From the NCBI RefSeq assembly GCF_000758605.1, contig NZ_CP009282.1:7440001-7504000 (forward strand): a stretch of DNA of 64,000 nucleotides. Direction: 5' to 3'. Numbering within the stretch: the first letter of the stretch is position 1; the number at the start of each line of letters is the position of its first letter. The stretch is from Paenibacillus sp. FSL R5-0912. GTDB taxonomy: Bacteria > Bacillota > Bacilli > Paenibacillales > Paenibacillaceae. The position numbers and the translations under genes are program-made. Shown here piece by piece: positions 42,383 to 50,889 of the stretch. The notes beneath the pieces were generated by a model. That model saw only the letters and a program-made list of their open reading frames with translations. It did not search any database and was not told the DNA's origin.

Positions 42383-43225
42383 TTATTTCAGCTCCAGCTC
42401 AGCCAGCCTGGCGATAATCCGTCTTTTGCGGTATAGCATACGGGCAGCCTCCGTCACATCCTCCAGCGTCTTCCGGTTGAGATACGCGCCAAAGAACATG
42501 CCCGCAACCGGAACCGTCTGGAGCAGCTTTTTCCAGCCCCAATTGTCACGGTATACCATAACAACCTCTTTCCAGCCCTGAATCTTCGAGACTGCCGCGT
42601 TCGTTCCGGCAATGATGTTGCCGTCCCCGCCGGCCTGCAAATTCAGCTCCCGCAGAATCGTCCGCTTGCCGACAATATCGGAGGATGCGAATTGCATCAC
42701 CTTCACAGTGAATATCCGTTCCGCCTTATCTGTCGGATCGTAGCCATAGCATAGGCCAATCTCCTGGATGGCCTTCAATGAAAGGCCGAGCACAGCCGGA
42801 ATATCGGCAGCAAGGGTGAAGATTCCGCCGAAGCCGGTAGTTGCCCCTTGGGCAGTTGCCGTATTCCGGCTCCTCTCTGAGAGCCGGAGCGCTGCCGCAT
42901 CCATCACGGCCAGCGGATACGGCCCGTTCCCCGTACCCCCGGCTGCCACGCTTGCTTCCCCGATCAGCGTGCCTACCTTGCGCCCGGCAACCAGATAGTT
43001 GCCGCCATTCTGGATGTAGCTGCCCAGCTCATCCAGCAGCTTGCCTACCTTCTCATGAATAATCTTCGGTGTGATTTTATCAAGCAGCTTGAACGGCAGG
43101 CGGGTAATCCGGTCCCAGATCATCAGCTTATTCTGCTCTTTCTCCCACTTGGCAATCCGGGCAAGCTCGGCATGCAGTGTCTCCGGTGTCTCCAGCGGTA
43201 CCCGTGAATCAGTAGCTTCTGACAT
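42383..43225 (-). CDS. EcsC family protein
   Basis: 280 residues from the ATG at 43225, which has GGGAGG upstream; a longer frame to 43258 lacks a site. The EcsC family signature is visible in GNYLVAGRKVGTLIGEASVA, GATTGFGGIFTLAADIPAVLGLSLKAIQEIGLCYGYD and the C-terminal VPVAGMFFGAYLNRKTLEDV. The central Gly/Ala-rich helices may associate with the membrane. Family function is poorly known: EcsC is the third gene of the B. subtilis ecs ABC exporter operon, but here no ABC genes are adjacent. Confidence 0.85.
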   Translation of the reverse strand: MSEATDSRVPLETPETLHAELARIAKWEKEQNKLMIWDRITRLPFKLLDKITPKIIHEKVGKLLDELGSYIQNGGNYLVAGRKVGTLIGEASVAAGGTGNGPYPLAVMDAAALRLSERSRNTATAQGATTGFGGIFTLAADIPAVLGLSLKAIQEIGLCYGYDPTDKAERIFTVKVMQFASSDIVGKRTILRELNLQAGGDGNIIAGTNAAVSKIQGWKEVVMVYRDNWGWKKLLQTVPVAGMFFGAYLNRKTLEDVTEAARMLYRKRRIIARLAELELK

Positions 43226-43540
43226 ATTTATGCCTCCCTTGAATGATGGTCTTGCCATGTTTGTTGCGTCTTAGTGGTATTACTACGTAGACTCTCTCTG
43301 ATCCGGTTCATGTAAATTATAGATGTGCCTGATACCTTATAACCTTTTTCACTCCAAATGATTGCACAAGTTAGCATAAGCTGGCCCCTAAGTAGGTAAA
43401 TAGCAAACAGGCATTCCCGGAGTCAATCCGGAAATGCCTGTTACACCAGTAACGCAGGTGCTTAATAGCCTGCCGAATTTAGGCCAGCTTCAGACTCGGT
43501 GCAGATCACGTTGGCTATTGCTCAGGCTTTAACTCTGGCT
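43226..43540. other. intergenic region with terminator
   Basis: 315 bases. Holds a strong terminator for the small gene at 43541 and presumably the promoter of the EcsC-family gene; nothing else is evident. Confidence 0.6.
43406..43442 (-). terminator. rho-independent terminator after the small protein gene
   Basis: AACAGGCATTcCCGG with CCGGaAATGCCTGTT, a 15-position stem with one mismatch, followed by TTGC on the minus strand. About 100 bases after the stop of the 93-residue gene. Confidence 0.75.
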
Positions 43541-43822
43541 TTAGCCACGGGCCTTGCCGCCAGGTTCGTCCAGTGAAGCGAGTCTGCGTTTCTCTTCGGC
43601 CAGCCTATCTTCAGTCAAGTCTACACCGTGTCCGCCGACTGATCCTTCGGGAGCATGGCGAACGGCTTCCTCGGCATGCTCCAGGCTATTCTCTGCCTGG
43701 TCAATCATCTGCTCTGTCGGATGGCTTAACGCCTGAGTTACAGCGTTATGCAGCTTGGTCACAGAATCCTGCGCCTGATCCACCGTGCTGTTCGTCCGCA
43801 GACTGGATTCGTAATGCTTCAT
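43541..43822 (-). CDS. small hydrophilic protein of unknown function
   Basis: 93 residues with GGGGGAAG before the ATG. Entirely polar, predicted helical: Gln/Asn/Glu-rich helices (TVDQAQDSVTKLHNAVTQAL, EQMIDQAENSLEHAEEAVRH), then a Gly/Asp turn and a basic-acidic C-terminal helix. The composition resembles stress- or spore-associated small proteins. No family recognised. It lies 78 bases downstream of the permease gene, same strand. Confidence 0.7.
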   Translation of the reverse strand: MKHYESSLRTNSTVDQAQDSVTKLHNAVTQALSHPTEQMIDQAENSLEHAEEAVRHAPEGSVGGHGVDLTEDRLAEEKRRLASLDEPGGKARG

Positions 43823-43900
43823 AAGTATACTTCCCCCTCAATCACGGTTTCTGTTCTTCTCTAGGATGGATTGGAGTGCGTATTCTTATGCAGACATTTC

Positions 43901-45322
43901 CTACACCAGAAACATGGCGGTGAGAGTCGTCGCCGCCAGCCCCAGCAGGACCGGCTTCAGATTGCGCCGGGCCAGCTCGAAGGGGCTGACGCCGCAGATT
44001 GCCGCGGCGGGAATGAGCGCCCACGGGATCAGGGTGCCGCCGCCGACCCAGATGGCGGCCACCTGCCCAAGGGCGGTCAGGGTCGCCGCGCCGGAATGGA
44101 TCGCGGCGGCGAACAGCCCGGCAATCGAGCCGGCCAGCGAGATGCCGGAGAAGCCGGAGCCGTCGAGACCGGTGATCGCCCCGATCACCGTCAGCGTCAC
44201 GGCTCCCACGGCACCATTCAGCGGCACGTGATCCGCCAGGGCAACGCCCAGGTCGTTCACGATGCCATGCGAGCCGTCCGGCAGCACCTGGCCGAACAGC
44301 CCGGTGAAGGCCGAGTCGCCAAGATAGAAGAAGGCGGCGATCGGGATGACCGGTCCGAACACCTTGAAGCCGAATATGAATCCTTCAATGAGATAAGCCG
44401 TGATTTTCTCCAGCCCCTGGCCCTGGCGGCGGTGGGCCAGCAGGGTAATGACAATCAGGATCAGCACGGCGGTTCCGCCGACCAGAGCTGTAGCATCACC
44501 GCCCTGCAGGTGCAGCATGAACATGGCTATCACATCCAGAAGGAAGAGCAGCGGGATGGCGATGGCCAGCGCTTTTCGAAGACCAGCGCTCATGAGTACC
44601 GTCCTGTCATCACCCGGTCCTGCTGCAGACAACGGCCCTGCTGTACCTTGGGCAGCGACCAGGCCGTCTCTCCACGTTCCGTTCTTCTGGTCTCTGCGCA
44701 TCATCCAGAAGGCAGTGACAGTAGTTACAACACCCATCACGATAACCAGCGGAATACTTGCCTGCATGACGCTGGATACGGGAAGACCGGCAGCATCCGC
44801 AGTCAGCTTCGGCGCTCCCTGGATAATATAATCCCCGGAGAGGGCGATCCCGTGCCCGAACAGATTCATTGCCACCGCTGCACCAAGTGCAGGCAGGCCG
44901 ACCCGGACAGCAACAGGCAGCAGTACCGCACCGACCAGGGCCACCGCAGGGGAAGGCCAGAAGAAGAAAGAGGTCACCATCATGATCAGCCCGATCCCCC
45001 AATAGGCCATCGCTGGTGTGCGCAGAAACCGGGTGAGCGGGGATACCATCGTCTCGTTGATGCCTGTAAGAATCAGAATCCGGCTCATCGCCACAATAAT
45101 GGAGATGATCATAATGGTGCCGAGCAGCTCTCTGGTAGCATATACAAAGGAATTGAAGATTCCAGACACCGACCCACTGAGCGTAGCCGTTGCCAGCAGA
45201 CCCAGCGCAAAAATCCCGGTCACACAGATCATTGTCGTATCACGCCGCCGGATCAGCAGCGCCAGAATGAACACAATAAACACTAAGTACACCCAATGAA
45301 TCGCCGTAAGCTGGATACCCAT
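43901..45322 (-). CDS. polytopic permease, ion-transporter superfamily-like
   Basis: 473 residues with about 12 hydrophobic spans and two Gly/Pro-rich re-entrant-like segments (SFFFWPSPAVALVGAVLLPVA and GVSLAGSI-like stretches near 370-400), as in GntP/CitMHS-type carriers. A cytosolic loop of about 40 residues (after WMMRRDQKNG) divides the halves. No substrate-specific motif recognised and no catabolic genes nearby. The upstream region carries a large inverted repeat. Confidence 0.6.
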   Translation of the reverse strand: MGIQLTAIHWVYLVFIVFILALLIRRRDTTMICVTGIFALGLLATATLSGSVSGIFNSFVYATRELLGTIMIISIIVAMSRILILTGINETMVSPLTRFLRTPAMAYWGIGLIMMVTSFFFWPSPAVALVGAVLLPVAVRVGLPALGAAVAMNLFGHGIALSGDYIIQGAPKLTADAAGLPVSSVMQASIPLVIVMGVVTTVTAFWMMRRDQKNGTWRDGLVAAQGTAGPLSAAGPGDDRTVLMSAGLRKALAIAIPLLFLLDVIAMFMLHLQGGDATALVGGTAVLILIVITLLAHRRQGQGLEKITAYLIEGFIFGFKVFGPVIPIAAFFYLGDSAFTGLFGQVLPDGSHGIVNDLGVALADHVPLNGAVGAVTLTVIGAITGLDGSGFSGISLAGSIAGLFAAAIHSGAATLTALGQVAAIWVGGGTLIPWALIPAAAICGVSPFELARRNLKPVLLGLAATTLTAMFLV

Positions 45323-45435
45323 TATTCTACGCGCCCCCTTTCCACTTCCTTATAGCAGGTTCAGTGCTATATGCTATGCAGGGGCATAGGCTGGTGTTCG
45401 TACAACCGGGCACATCTGCGCCATCCTTACAAGTG

Positions 45436-45475
45436 GAAACGGCTTTGCCGTCCTTTTAAAGGACGGTACCGTTTC
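45436..45475. repeat. large inverted repeat upstream of the permease gene
   Basis: Outer arms GAAACGG / CCGTTTC and inner arms CCGTCCTTT / AAAGGACGG form a two-part dyad over 40 bases, followed by an AT-rich segment (AGAAGGATAATTTATAG). It resembles a dispersed Paenibacillus intergenic element, but only one copy is in this window. Confidence 0.6.
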
Positions 45476-45594
45476 AGCGAGAAATAGAAGGATAATTTAT
45501 AGCGTAAAACATATAAATTCTTATATTTTAAAAAAAAGACCCCGGAATCCACGCAAACCGCGGACTCTGAGATCAATATATAGGTTTTTCCCTA

Positions 45595-46143
45595 TTAAGA
45601 CTGCCGGTTTGCCCTCCGCGCCCGGATGAAGGCGAGCTGCTGCAGCCGGTCCTGGGTGGAGCTTCCGCTCCACAGGCCAGGTTGACCGGCAGGGCCCCCG
45701 CTGCTCTTCCCTGCTTGATCCGGTGGAGGGGCAGAAAGGGACAGGGTACAAGTACCATCCCTGTATATGATCAGGCTACGATCAGCAGAGAGGTGATCTT
45801 TGGCGACATACTCATCGATGTAGCCGTATATTTTTCTTAAGGTCACAGGATCTTTGCTCATCTGCTGAAGGATATTCGGGGCAATTACAATCTCCCGCAC
45901 CTCATCCCGGGCTCCCTTGCCGGCACTTTCCGCACTATTGCTCCCGTCCTTGGACACCGCTGTGATCTGGACAGACAGGCCGTATTTCTTCCTGATTCTG
46001 CGTGCCTGATCTTCAATGGCCGCAGCAACAGCTGCCAAAGTCTCCGAAAAACTAAGCACAGACGACTCTGCCGGAGCATGGGCCTCCTGATGCGGTGAAC
46101 GGGTCAGCGAAGCGGCTTGAATCCGGGATATGGGAATATACAT
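45595..46143 (-). CDS. small conserved protein, DUF6033-like
   Basis: 182 residues with AGAGGAATG upstream. No signal peptide. The middle contains IEDQARRIRKKYGLSVQITAV, then EIVIAPNILQQMSKDPVTLRKIYGYIDEYV and SLIIYRDGTCTLSL; the IAPNIL-Q-M-DP pattern recalls the family I know as DUF6033. The C-terminal 45 residues are low complexity (Pro, Gly, Ser, Gln). Function unknown. It lies 74 bases after the flavoprotein gene on the same strand, with a hairpin in between. Confidence 0.55.
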   Translation of the reverse strand: MYIPISRIQAASLTRSPHQEAHAPAESSVLSFSETLAAVAAAIEDQARRIRKKYGLSVQITAVSKDGSNSAESAGKGARDEVREIVIAPNILQQMSKDPVTLRKIYGYIDEYVAKDHLSADRSLIIYRDGTCTLSLSAPPPDQAGKSSGGPAGQPGLWSGSSTQDRLQQLAFIRARRANRQS

Positions 46144-46159
46144 CGAACATTCCTCTTCT

Positions 46160-46188
46160 CGATAAAAGTTCAGGACAACTCTTTATCG
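46160..46188. repeat. inverted repeat after the flavoprotein gene
   Basis: CGATAAA (46160-46166) and TTTATCG (46182-46188) with partly pairing flanks. May be a weak terminator for the flavoprotein gene. Confidence 0.45.
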
Positions 46189-46217
46189 GTGAAAAGAGGG
46201 AGATTGCTTAAACCGTT

Positions 46218-48209
46218 CTATTCTGTGCCCAGTGCCCCGGCCGCTGCATCCTCGCCGCCAAGCCGCCCGGAGGTGAAGGAATACCCCAGTCCGACGCCAT
46301 TTCCTACATAAGTATCGTTAAAGAGTACGCCTTCGGACTCCACGCCCACGGCATATAATCCCTTGATAGGCACACGCTTGTCATTCAGCACCTGGAACTT
46401 GGTATTTACAAGCAGGCCGCCCACCGAGCAGAGATTGTTGATCTCGGAAATAATTGCATAATACGGGCCGCTCTCACCCATGGGAAGCAGATATTCCTTC
46501 GCTTTGCCGAACTCGGTATCGATGCCGGTCTTCGCCGCTTCCTGATACAGCTTAAAGTCAGCAGCGAATACCGCAGCGTCCATACCCGCATTCTTCGCCA
46601 GTTCCTCCAGGGTACTGCCTTTGAAGCCGTCGCCGTTGGCAACCATGGACTCGAATACTTTATCCGCATCCTTCCAGGGCTGGTCCAGCGTGAATTTGTC
46701 TTTGTAAGGGGCATAGAATTCCGGCGGCATTCCCGGCAGTCCGGGTGCCTTCAAGCCATTCATCCCCTTGGTCTTGAGGGCATCAATCTGCGCCTGCGAG
46801 AGGATAACCAGATGATAAGCTCCGTTAAAAGCACTCGTGTTCGCCGCTGCTACTGCGGTAAGAGTTGCCGCTTCATCTCGGAATCTCGCTCCGGAAGGGC
46901 CGACATTCATCAGCGTTGGCAGGTAGGAGAGCATCAGCGGATAGCTGGCTTCGAACGGCTCATATTCCGCCTTCAGCTTGTCCGTTGCTCTGGCCAAGGT
47001 CTGGTGAAGCATTTGTCCCCCGAAGTTATCGGGAACCTTCGCCCCAATATCCCAGGACATTTGCAGCCCTTCGCCGATATTCTGTCCAAGTCCGCCATTC
47101 ACGCCTTCGAAGCCGAAGGCTTCCTTGACCATCTCTTTATTGCCGGCATAACCGCCGGTAGCCATGACAATGCTTTTGCCGGTGATCTCAAGCACCGTTC
47201 CATCCGCCTTCTCGGCAACCACTCCGGTAACCTCTCCATTACTGCCTGTAATCAGCTTCCGGGCTGTTGTTTCGGTGATTACCTGTCCGCCGCCCTTTTC
47301 CACAGATGCTGCAAGCATCGCCTTCAGCAGATCCTGGCGGGTGTCATAGGCCGGTAACATATGCAGCTGTTCTCCGCCAAAGTTAAGGAAGGTAGTGGTG
47401 TAGCCCTTGCCTGTCAGCCAGTCATAGGTTTCACCCGACTGGGTCACGTATTGGCGGATTGCCGCTGCGTCTACTCTCCAGTGATTATTAACGATCCAGT
47501 CGCCAATCTCCTTCTCTACTTCCACTTTAAGTCCGCTGCTGACAGCGGCTGAAGAGTTGTAGAACTTACCTGCCCAGGACAGATTACTTGCTCCGCCAAT
47601 CGTAGCTGTTTTCTCAATAAGAATGACCTTTGCACCTTTATCGGCTGCAGAGACTGCCGCAGATACGCCGGATGCGCCTGCACCCACAACAACGACATCC
47701 GCAGACAGCTGCTCCGTCTTGCCTTCTCCCGATTTCACTACAGCTCTCGATTTAAAAGCCTCCACGTTGCCGCCCGCCTGCTTCACCGCATCTTCAACAG
47801 CTGTCAGGATCGCCGTGCTCGACTCCGAAGCGCCGCTGACTGCATCTATGGCCAAGGTCTGGCCGGCAATAATCTCTTCCTTAATCTTATTGATAGCCTC
47901 CACACCAATGCCGGCCGTTTCGTTCTGGCTGACCACCTGGATATCCGTGATTACGGATTCGGCGTTGAGTGTGACTTCTACCTGAATCTTGCCGTCTTTG
48001 CCGTCAGCTTCCGCTTTATAGGTTCCCGCTTTAAAAGTTTCCGGTACCGCACTGGTATCCGCCGGCTGCGTAGCCTCCGGTGATGATGAAGGCTGCTCCG
48101 ATGCTGCCGGTCCGGCTGAATTATTGCCGCTGCAGCCGCTGATGAGCGACAGAACCAGGATCAGACATACGCTTACTTTTAACAATGGCCGTACTGCTTG
48201 CTTATGCAT
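46218..48209 (-). CDS. secreted FMN-binding fumarate reductase-like flavoprotein
   Basis: 663 residues. A lipoprotein signal with lipobox LISGC (C26) places it outside the membrane. Residues about 60-145 are an FMN-binding domain whose motif DAVSGASES (122-130) holds the Ser/Thr to which ApbE attaches FMN. From about 169 (ADVVVVGAGASGVSAAV) a FAD-binding flavoprotein of the fumarate reductase/UrdA class follows, complete to GVGLGYSFTSGRLGG. Family knowledge: such enzymes reduce fumarate, urocanate or other enoates using electrons from membrane quinol systems. No apbE or electron-transfer partner is adjacent. A MerR gene and a MerR-type promoter lie immediately upstream. Confidence 0.88.
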   Translation of the reverse strand: MHKQAVRPLLKVSVCLILVLSLISGCSGNNSAGPAASEQPSSSPEATQPADTSAVPETFKAGTYKAEADGKDGKIQVEVTLNAESVITDIQVVSQNETAGIGVEAINKIKEEIIAGQTLAIDAVSGASESSTAILTAVEDAVKQAGGNVEAFKSRAVVKSGEGKTEQLSADVVVVGAGASGVSAAVSAADKGAKVILIEKTATIGGASNLSWAGKFYNSSAAVSSGLKVEVEKEIGDWIVNNHWRVDAAAIRQYVTQSGETYDWLTGKGYTTTFLNFGGEQLHMLPAYDTRQDLLKAMLAASVEKGGGQVITETTARKLITGSNGEVTGVVAEKADGTVLEITGKSIVMATGGYAGNKEMVKEAFGFEGVNGGLGQNIGEGLQMSWDIGAKVPDNFGGQMLHQTLARATDKLKAEYEPFEASYPLMLSYLPTLMNVGPSGARFRDEAATLTAVAAANTSAFNGAYHLVILSQAQIDALKTKGMNGLKAPGLPGMPPEFYAPYKDKFTLDQPWKDADKVFESMVANGDGFKGSTLEELAKNAGMDAAVFAADFKLYQEAAKTGIDTEFGKAKEYLLPMGESGPYYAIISEINNLCSVGGLLVNTKFQVLNDKRVPIKGLYAVGVESEGVLFNDTYVGNGVGLGYSFTSGRLGGEDAAAGALGTE

Positions 48210-48277
48210 TATTTCTCCCCCTGTGTGGTTAGTGCAGCCCCGCTTCTCTCTCTATAAGAACTGCTGACTACGCACAG

Positions 48278-48308
48278 AGTGTAAACCTTGGTACAGCACC
48301 AAGGTCAA
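48278..48308 (-). promoter_or_regulatory. MerR-type promoter with 19-base spacer and dyad
   Basis: Minus strand: -35 TTGACC (48308-48303), 19-base spacer, -10 TACACT (48283-48278). The spacer holds the dyad ACCTTGGTgctgTACCAAGGT. A 19-base spacer with central symmetry is the hallmark of MerR-activated promoters; it drives the flavoprotein gene 69 bases downstream. Confidence 0.85.
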
Positions 48309-48330
48309 TGAATTATATGTGAAATATTTC

Positions 48331-49173
48331 TCAATGTATGCAGGCGGGCGGTTCCGTTTCTGCTTGTTTTGCCGGAATATTGATCTCCAGATAGGTTTTG
48401 TTGCCGCTGTTCGTGCGCTCTGTAAACAGGATTTTACCGCTGATATCCCCGCTGACCGTATATCTCTGCGCCTTCGCATAATCCAGCATGAATCCGAAGG
48501 ACTCCCGTTCGAGGTATTCCTCATAGGTGCTGGCAATCACTGCAGAGATGCAGGTTGCCGGCTCCAGATACTCCACACTGTCATTCAGGCAGACCTCAAG
48601 CTTCTGCTGATCCTCTTCCAGCAGGGCAAGCCCCCAGCTGTAATCCAGCTCTTCGGTTCCATAGATGCATTCTGTATTCTCAATACGGAAGGAATAGAAG
48701 GTGAACGGCAGCAGCTCCATCCAGGCCTGGACGGTTCTTTTGAGACCCTCCTTCTGCAGCAAATGGTTCTTGTTCGTCTGCTGAATCCGGTACATACCCG
48801 GCACTTGCTTGATTCTGCAGGTATAAAAGGATTCGCTGATCCCCCCAAGCTCGGCATGGATCTCCTGAATCTTATTCAGCAGCAGTGTGCTGCGGCGTAT
48901 CTCTTCCTCCAGCTGCATTCCGGCAGCCGCTATCGACTCCACCACTTGCTCGGAAGGTGCGTCATTAATCAGTCCGGCCACATCCTGAAGCGGAATCTGC
49001 ATACTCCGGTACCATCTGCTCGACAGTAAATTGCGCGCGTCCAGATCATTGAAATACCGGTAATTGTTATGCTGATCCTTCATCGGCCGGACAATATCAT
49101 GTTTCTCATATAAGCGCAGTGTATCTGCCGTCACCCCTAGAATTGACGCGAATTCACCGATAGAATACTTCAT
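48331..49173 (-). CDS. MerR-family transcriptional activator
   Basis: 280 residues. N-terminal winged helix: YSIGEFASILGVTADTLRLYEKHDIVRP with NNYRYFNDLDARNLLSS. A long helix (about 85-120) leads to a C-terminal effector domain of about 155 residues, like the GyrI/BmrR-type sensors (ECIYGTEELDYSWGLALLEEDQ, LEPATCISAVIASTYEEYL). The downstream promoter has the distorted 19-base spacer it would untwist, so it probably activates the flavoprotein gene in response to a small organic ligand. Confidence 0.9.
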   Translation of the reverse strand: MKYSIGEFASILGVTADTLRLYEKHDIVRPMKDQHNNYRYFNDLDARNLLSSRWYRSMQIPLQDVAGLINDAPSEQVVESIAAAGMQLEEEIRRSTLLLNKIQEIHAELGGISESFYTCRIKQVPGMYRIQQTNKNHLLQKEGLKRTVQAWMELLPFTFYSFRIENTECIYGTEELDYSWGLALLEEDQQKLEVCLNDSVEYLEPATCISAVIASTYEEYLERESFGFMLDYAKAQRYTVSGDISGKILFTERTNSGNKTYLEINIPAKQAETEPPACIH

Positions 49174-49266
49174 CAGCAGCCCCCCAGCTTACTTGATCCC
49201 ATTCTTTCATCAGTTCAATGATAGAGGGTTTAGCCGGGAGACTTTGTGGATTATGTCACACGGTTG

Positions 49267-49481
49267 CTACTGCGTCTTGCCTTCGCTTAGGCTCGCCATC
49301 GTCTTATTGAGCCGCCGCTGCCGCGTTTCCGCCGTCTTGGCATCCTCAATCGAGAGGACAAACCGCCGTTTATTCGTGTAGGAGAGCCCATCCCAAAACT
49401 GCTTCGCTCCGGCATGCTGCTCCAGCTCCGCAGCCAGATCAGCCGGCACTTCCACTTCACGCGGCTGGGTATCCAGCGCAA
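49267..49481 (-). pseudogene. remnant of a YdeI/OmpD-associated (DUF1905) family gene
   Basis: The reading frame encodes the C-terminal part of the family: LALDTQPREVEVPADLAAELE, then FWDGLSYTNKRRFVLSIEDAKTAETRQRRLNKTMASL. An in-frame TAG just before LALDT and the lack of any DUF1905-like sequence upstream show that the N-terminal two-thirds are missing. It is unlikely to be translated. Confidence 0.7.
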
Positions 49482-49608
49482 GCTATAGGCGCTTAGCCAT
49501 TTTTATACCCATTGTAGTGCAGGGAATGGAGCTTTTCCAGTCGCCGGTGAGGGCGGCATGGTTTATACTTAAAGGTACTGAAGAATGTGACGAACGGAGG
49601 CGGCCGCC

Positions 49609-50700
49609 ATGCCCGCGAATTTAACAGAAAAGGTAGCAGACCTTCCTTTATCGCCTGGCGTGTATCTGATGAAGGACAGTCTGGGCCATATCATCTATGT
49701 CGGCAAAGCGAAGCAGCTGAAGAAGCGGGTCCAGTCCTATTTCTACAATAACAAAGGACACTCGCCCAAGGTGAAGCAGCTCGTCAAGCATATCCGCGAT
49801 CTCGAATACAGGCTGACCGATACGGAATTCGAAGCCTTCATGCTGGAATGCCAGCTGATCAAAGAGATCAAGCCAATGTACAACCGCAAAATGAAAAATC
49901 CGCTCGCCTACAGCTATATTTCCATCGTGGACACTGCGCCGTACCGGCAGATCGAAGTCGGCTATGAGCCCAGCACACAGGCAAATAGTCTCTCCTATGG
50001 TCCTTACACCAGCCGCAGCACCGTGGAGCGGGCTGTACAGGGCATTAAGGAATCGCAGAGAATCCTCTGCAGCAGCCCCCATTCCCGGACTACCCGCTGT
50101 CTCAACCATTCGCTGGGCTTATGCATCGGCATGTGCGGGGGTGGTGAGGCTCTGAACCGGTATGAGGAGATTATTGGGCAGATCATTTCACTGCTGAACG
50201 GGAGCGGCAATTCAATCCTAAGCGGACTGGAAGCCCGGATGGAGGAGGCGGCGTTGCGGTATGACTTCGAAGCAGCTGCCAAGTACCGGGATTACCTCGG
50301 GGCGGTCCACTCGCTGCAGCACAAGGAGGAAGTGATCGGCTTCACCGGGGAGAACAAGAATATTGTCGTGCTGGAGCCGGTGGACGAGCAGTCCCACAAG
50401 CTGATTCTTATCAAGGGCAGCGTGATTCTCTACCGCACCCGGCTGGCGACTGAAGCGCTGGACAGCGGACAGCTTACTAAGATGATTACCTCTGCCGCAT
50501 TGGAGCATTTCCGCAGCAGCAGCCTGATTGCGGCTACAGAAGAAATGAGCCGCCATAAGATCGATGAGGCCCAGATCATCTACAGTTATCTGAAGAGCAG
50601 CTCCGGCAACTATCTGCTGGTTCCGCAGGAGTGGCTGGAGGATACGGATGCCGCTAAGCTGGAAGACGGGATTAACGGGCTGATCGGGAGCGCATTATAA
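49609..50700 (+). CDS. UvrC-like nuclease lacking the C-terminal half
   Basis: 363 residues, versus about 600 for UvrC. The GIY-YIG domain is intact: PGVYLMKD (Y19), IIYVGKAKQLKKRVQSYF (Y30, R40) and EFEAFMLECQLIKEIKPMYN (E76/E80). Cysteines C154, C164, C172 and C176 match the iron-sulfur cluster ligands described for UvrC. A UVR motif for UvrB contact (about 205-240, LEARMEEAALRYDFEAAAKYRDYL) follows. The RNase H-like endonuclease and helix-hairpin-helix domains are absent, so only 3'-side incision would be expected, as for Cho. GGAGG precedes the ATG. No LexA-type box found. Confidence 0.85.
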   Translation: MPANLTEKVADLPLSPGVYLMKDSLGHIIYVGKAKQLKKRVQSYFYNNKGHSPKVKQLVKHIRDLEYRLTDTEFEAFMLECQLIKEIKPMYNRKMKNPLAYSYISIVDTAPYRQIEVGYEPSTQANSLSYGPYTSRSTVERAVQGIKESQRILCSSPHSRTTRCLNHSLGLCIGMCGGGEALNRYEEIIGQIISLLNGSGNSILSGLEARMEEAALRYDFEAAAKYRDYLGAVHSLQHKEEVIGFTGENKNIVVLEPVDEQSHKLILIKGSVILYRTRLATEALDSGQLTKMITSAALEHFRSSSLIAATEEMSRHKIDEAQIIYSYLKSSSGNYLLVPQEWLEDTDAAKLEDGINGLIGSAL

Positions 50701-50779
50701 CCAGCGCGGATACCGGCTCTCCATGTGTCAGAAATACATCGTCAACCTACTCGCGGTAACAATAAATCTCTGCAACAAT

Positions 50780-50821
50780 AGAAACCAGGACCTCTGCACA
50801 CAAGCAGCGGTCCTGGTTTCT
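50780..50821 (+). terminator. rho-independent terminator, likely bidirectional
   Basis: A 13-base perfect stem (AGAAACCAGGACC with GGTCCTGGTTTCT) and a T-run (TAATTTT), between the UvrC-like gene and the convergent SDR gene. Confidence 0.88.
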
Positions 50822-50889
50822 AATTTTAGAGGAGCTTACGGCTGCAGCCTTCCTCTGCTCGAGGGCCGCCGGCAGTCCTGACTTATTGG

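Noticed and set aside
43871-45286. 471-residue open frame opposite the permease gene
   Set aside because: Very rich in Gln, His, Arg and Gly with no hydrophobic or domain pattern; it mirrors the codon structure of the permease on the other strand.
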